Part shown: in pieces, positions 23,516 through 24,368 of the stretch
How positions within the stretch are numbered: position 1 is the first letter of the stretch
Layout: each line of letters begins with the position of its first letter
Assembly: GCA_002336675.1 (NCBI GenBank)
Contig: DDEI01000067.1
Span: forward strand, 1 to 24,368
Length of the DNA stretch: 24,368 nt
Reading direction: 5' to 3'
From: Flavobacteriales bacterium UBA1958
Lineage (GTDB): Bacteria; Bacteroidota; Bacteroidia; Flavobacteriales_D; Sanyastnellaceae
Position numbers and translations under genes: made by a program
The notes under the pieces: model-generated
What the model saw: the letters and a program-made list of their open reading frames with translations, nothing else
What the model was told of the DNA's origin: nothing
Databases searched by the model: none

Positions 23516-24368
23516 ATGAGCAATCTTCAAAACACCTCACTAAAAGCCTATAATACCTTCGGGATAGATGTGGCTGCCGAATATTTGGTTTCCATAGAAT
23601 CCACCGGTGAATTAGTAAAAACACTAGCTGAAATAAGCCAGAAAGAACTACTCATACTAGGAGGTGGAAGCAATGTGCTTTTCATGAATGACATCAAAGG
23701 TACCGTGCTGTTAAATAAACTGGAGGGAATCTCTGTCGTAGATGAAAACGAAGGCCATGTATGGGTAAAAGCTGGCGGTGGTGTGAATTGGCATGAATTT
23801 GTGTTGCACTGCATTCATCAAAACTGGGCTGGAATAGAAAACCTCTCTCTTATTCCTGGAAGTGTGGGTGCTGCTCCTATGCAGAACATAGGAGCTTATG
23901 GAGTAGAGACCAAAGATGTATTTCATGAGCTAGAAGCCATAGAAATTTCTACTGGAAAGCTCAAAACATTTTCTAATGCAGAATGCCAGTTCGGTTATAG
24001 AGAAAGTGTATTTAAACAGGCGTTAAAAGGGCAGTACCTCATTAGCTCAGTTACCTTTAAACTGGATAAAAAGCACACATTCAAAACTTCGTATGGAGCC
24101 ATTACTACTGAATTAGAAAACATGAAAGTCACTGAATTTTCTATTCAGTCTATTTCTAAGGCAGTCATAAATATTAGACAAAGTAAACTCCCAGACCCTA
24201 AAGTAACTGGAAACGCGGGAAGCTTCTTTAAAAATCCTGTAGTGCCTATTTCACTGGCAGAAAGCATAAAAAAAGAATACCCAGAAGCATCAGCATATCC
24301 TGTAGACGATAATTCTATGAAACTAGCCGCAGGATGGTTAATAGATAAAGCTGGCTGGAAGGGAAAAA
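23516..24368 (+). CDS. murB: UDP-N-acetylenolpyruvoylglucosamine reductase (MurB), 5' part
   Basis: The first 284 residues of a protein that continues past the window; type I MurB is about 340 residues. It reduces the enolpyruvyl group with NADPH to give UDP-N-acetylmuramate in peptidoglycan synthesis. Visible: NTFGIDVAAEYL at the start, FAD-binding LGGGSNVLF (G49-N53), LSLIPGSVGAAPMQNIGAYGVE (111-131), YRESVFK with the conserved R162, and GNAGSFFKNPVV with the catalytic proton donor S236. GNAGSFFKNP and the long central insertion mark type I. The ATG at 23516 sits just behind a perfect -7 element; no other Met lies near enough to keep the N-terminal motif. The C-terminal Glu of the active site lies beyond the window. 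Confidence 0.95.
   Translation, partial: MSNLQNTSLKAYNTFGIDVAAEYLVSIESTGELVKTLAEISQKELLILGGGSNVLFMNDIKGTVLLNKLEGISVVDENEGHVWVKAGGGVNWHEFVLHCIHQNWAGIENLSLIPGSVGAAPMQNIGAYGVETKDVFHELEAIEISTGKLKTFSNAECQFGYRESVFKQALKGQYLISSVTFKLDKKHTFKTSYGAITTELENMKVTEFSIQSISKAVINIRQSKLPDPKVTGNAGSFFKNPVVPISLAESIKKEYPEASAYPVDDNSMKLAAGWLIDKAGWKGK

Overview
The window looks like the chromosome of a Bacteroidota member, probably a flavobacterium-like marine or free-living lineage. Evidence: a type IX secretion (type B sorting) gliding-motility C-terminal domain at 6113-9967, a DUF4476 protein, an LpxD of the type found in Gram-negative lipid A synthesis, A/T-rich leaders with few Shine-Dalgarno sites, and several exact matches to the Bacteroidetes -7 promoter element TAnnTTTG just upstream of genes. 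I see no tRNA, rRNA, CRISPR array, insertion sequence, integrase or phage gene. Genus cannot be set from sequence alone.

Left part (1-6088): the 3' end of an lpxD-like acyltransferase, a GAF/SpoIIE-type PP2C phosphatase, then, on the minus strand, an O-antigen ligase/polymerase-family membrane protein preceded by a Wzz-type chain-length protein. A 317-base divergent spacer separates these from a plus-strand pair: a GT4 glycosyltransferase overlapping rnhB (RNase HII). Next comes a 3.9-kb minus-strand gene for a huge secreted propeller/Ig-like protein (6113-9967).

Middle (10065-17088): a minus-strand surface-glycan block. In transcription order (right to left) it encodes two LicD-family proteins, a SAM methyltransferase, a GT2, a GT4, a Wzx-type flippase and gpsA, closed by a good intrinsic terminator at 10037-10058. 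The very short gaps between LicD-like, methyltransferase and GT2 genes (3 and 8 bases) show one unit; internal -7 elements suggest extra starts before the GT4 and before gpsA. With the Wzz/ligase pair and the two isolated GT4 genes (4381, 22297), this gives most of a Wzx/Wzy-type pathway, but no initiating phosphoglycosyltransferase and no nucleotide-sugar genes lie in the window.

Right part (17201-24368): an AddB-like PD-(D/E)XK nuclease/inactivated helicase preceded by a TPR protein, a 327-base spacer with two hairpins, a secreted DUF4476 protein with an Asn/Met-rich segment, an unrecognised small protein, a GT4 gene and, divergently, the 5' part of murB running off the window edge.

Nothing here is a clear undescribed system. 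The points most worth a second look are the tandem LicD-like pair without visible choline genes, the AddB-like protein that ends before the last expected Fe-S cysteine, the Asn/Met-rich DUF4476 protein, and the apparently leaderless murB.
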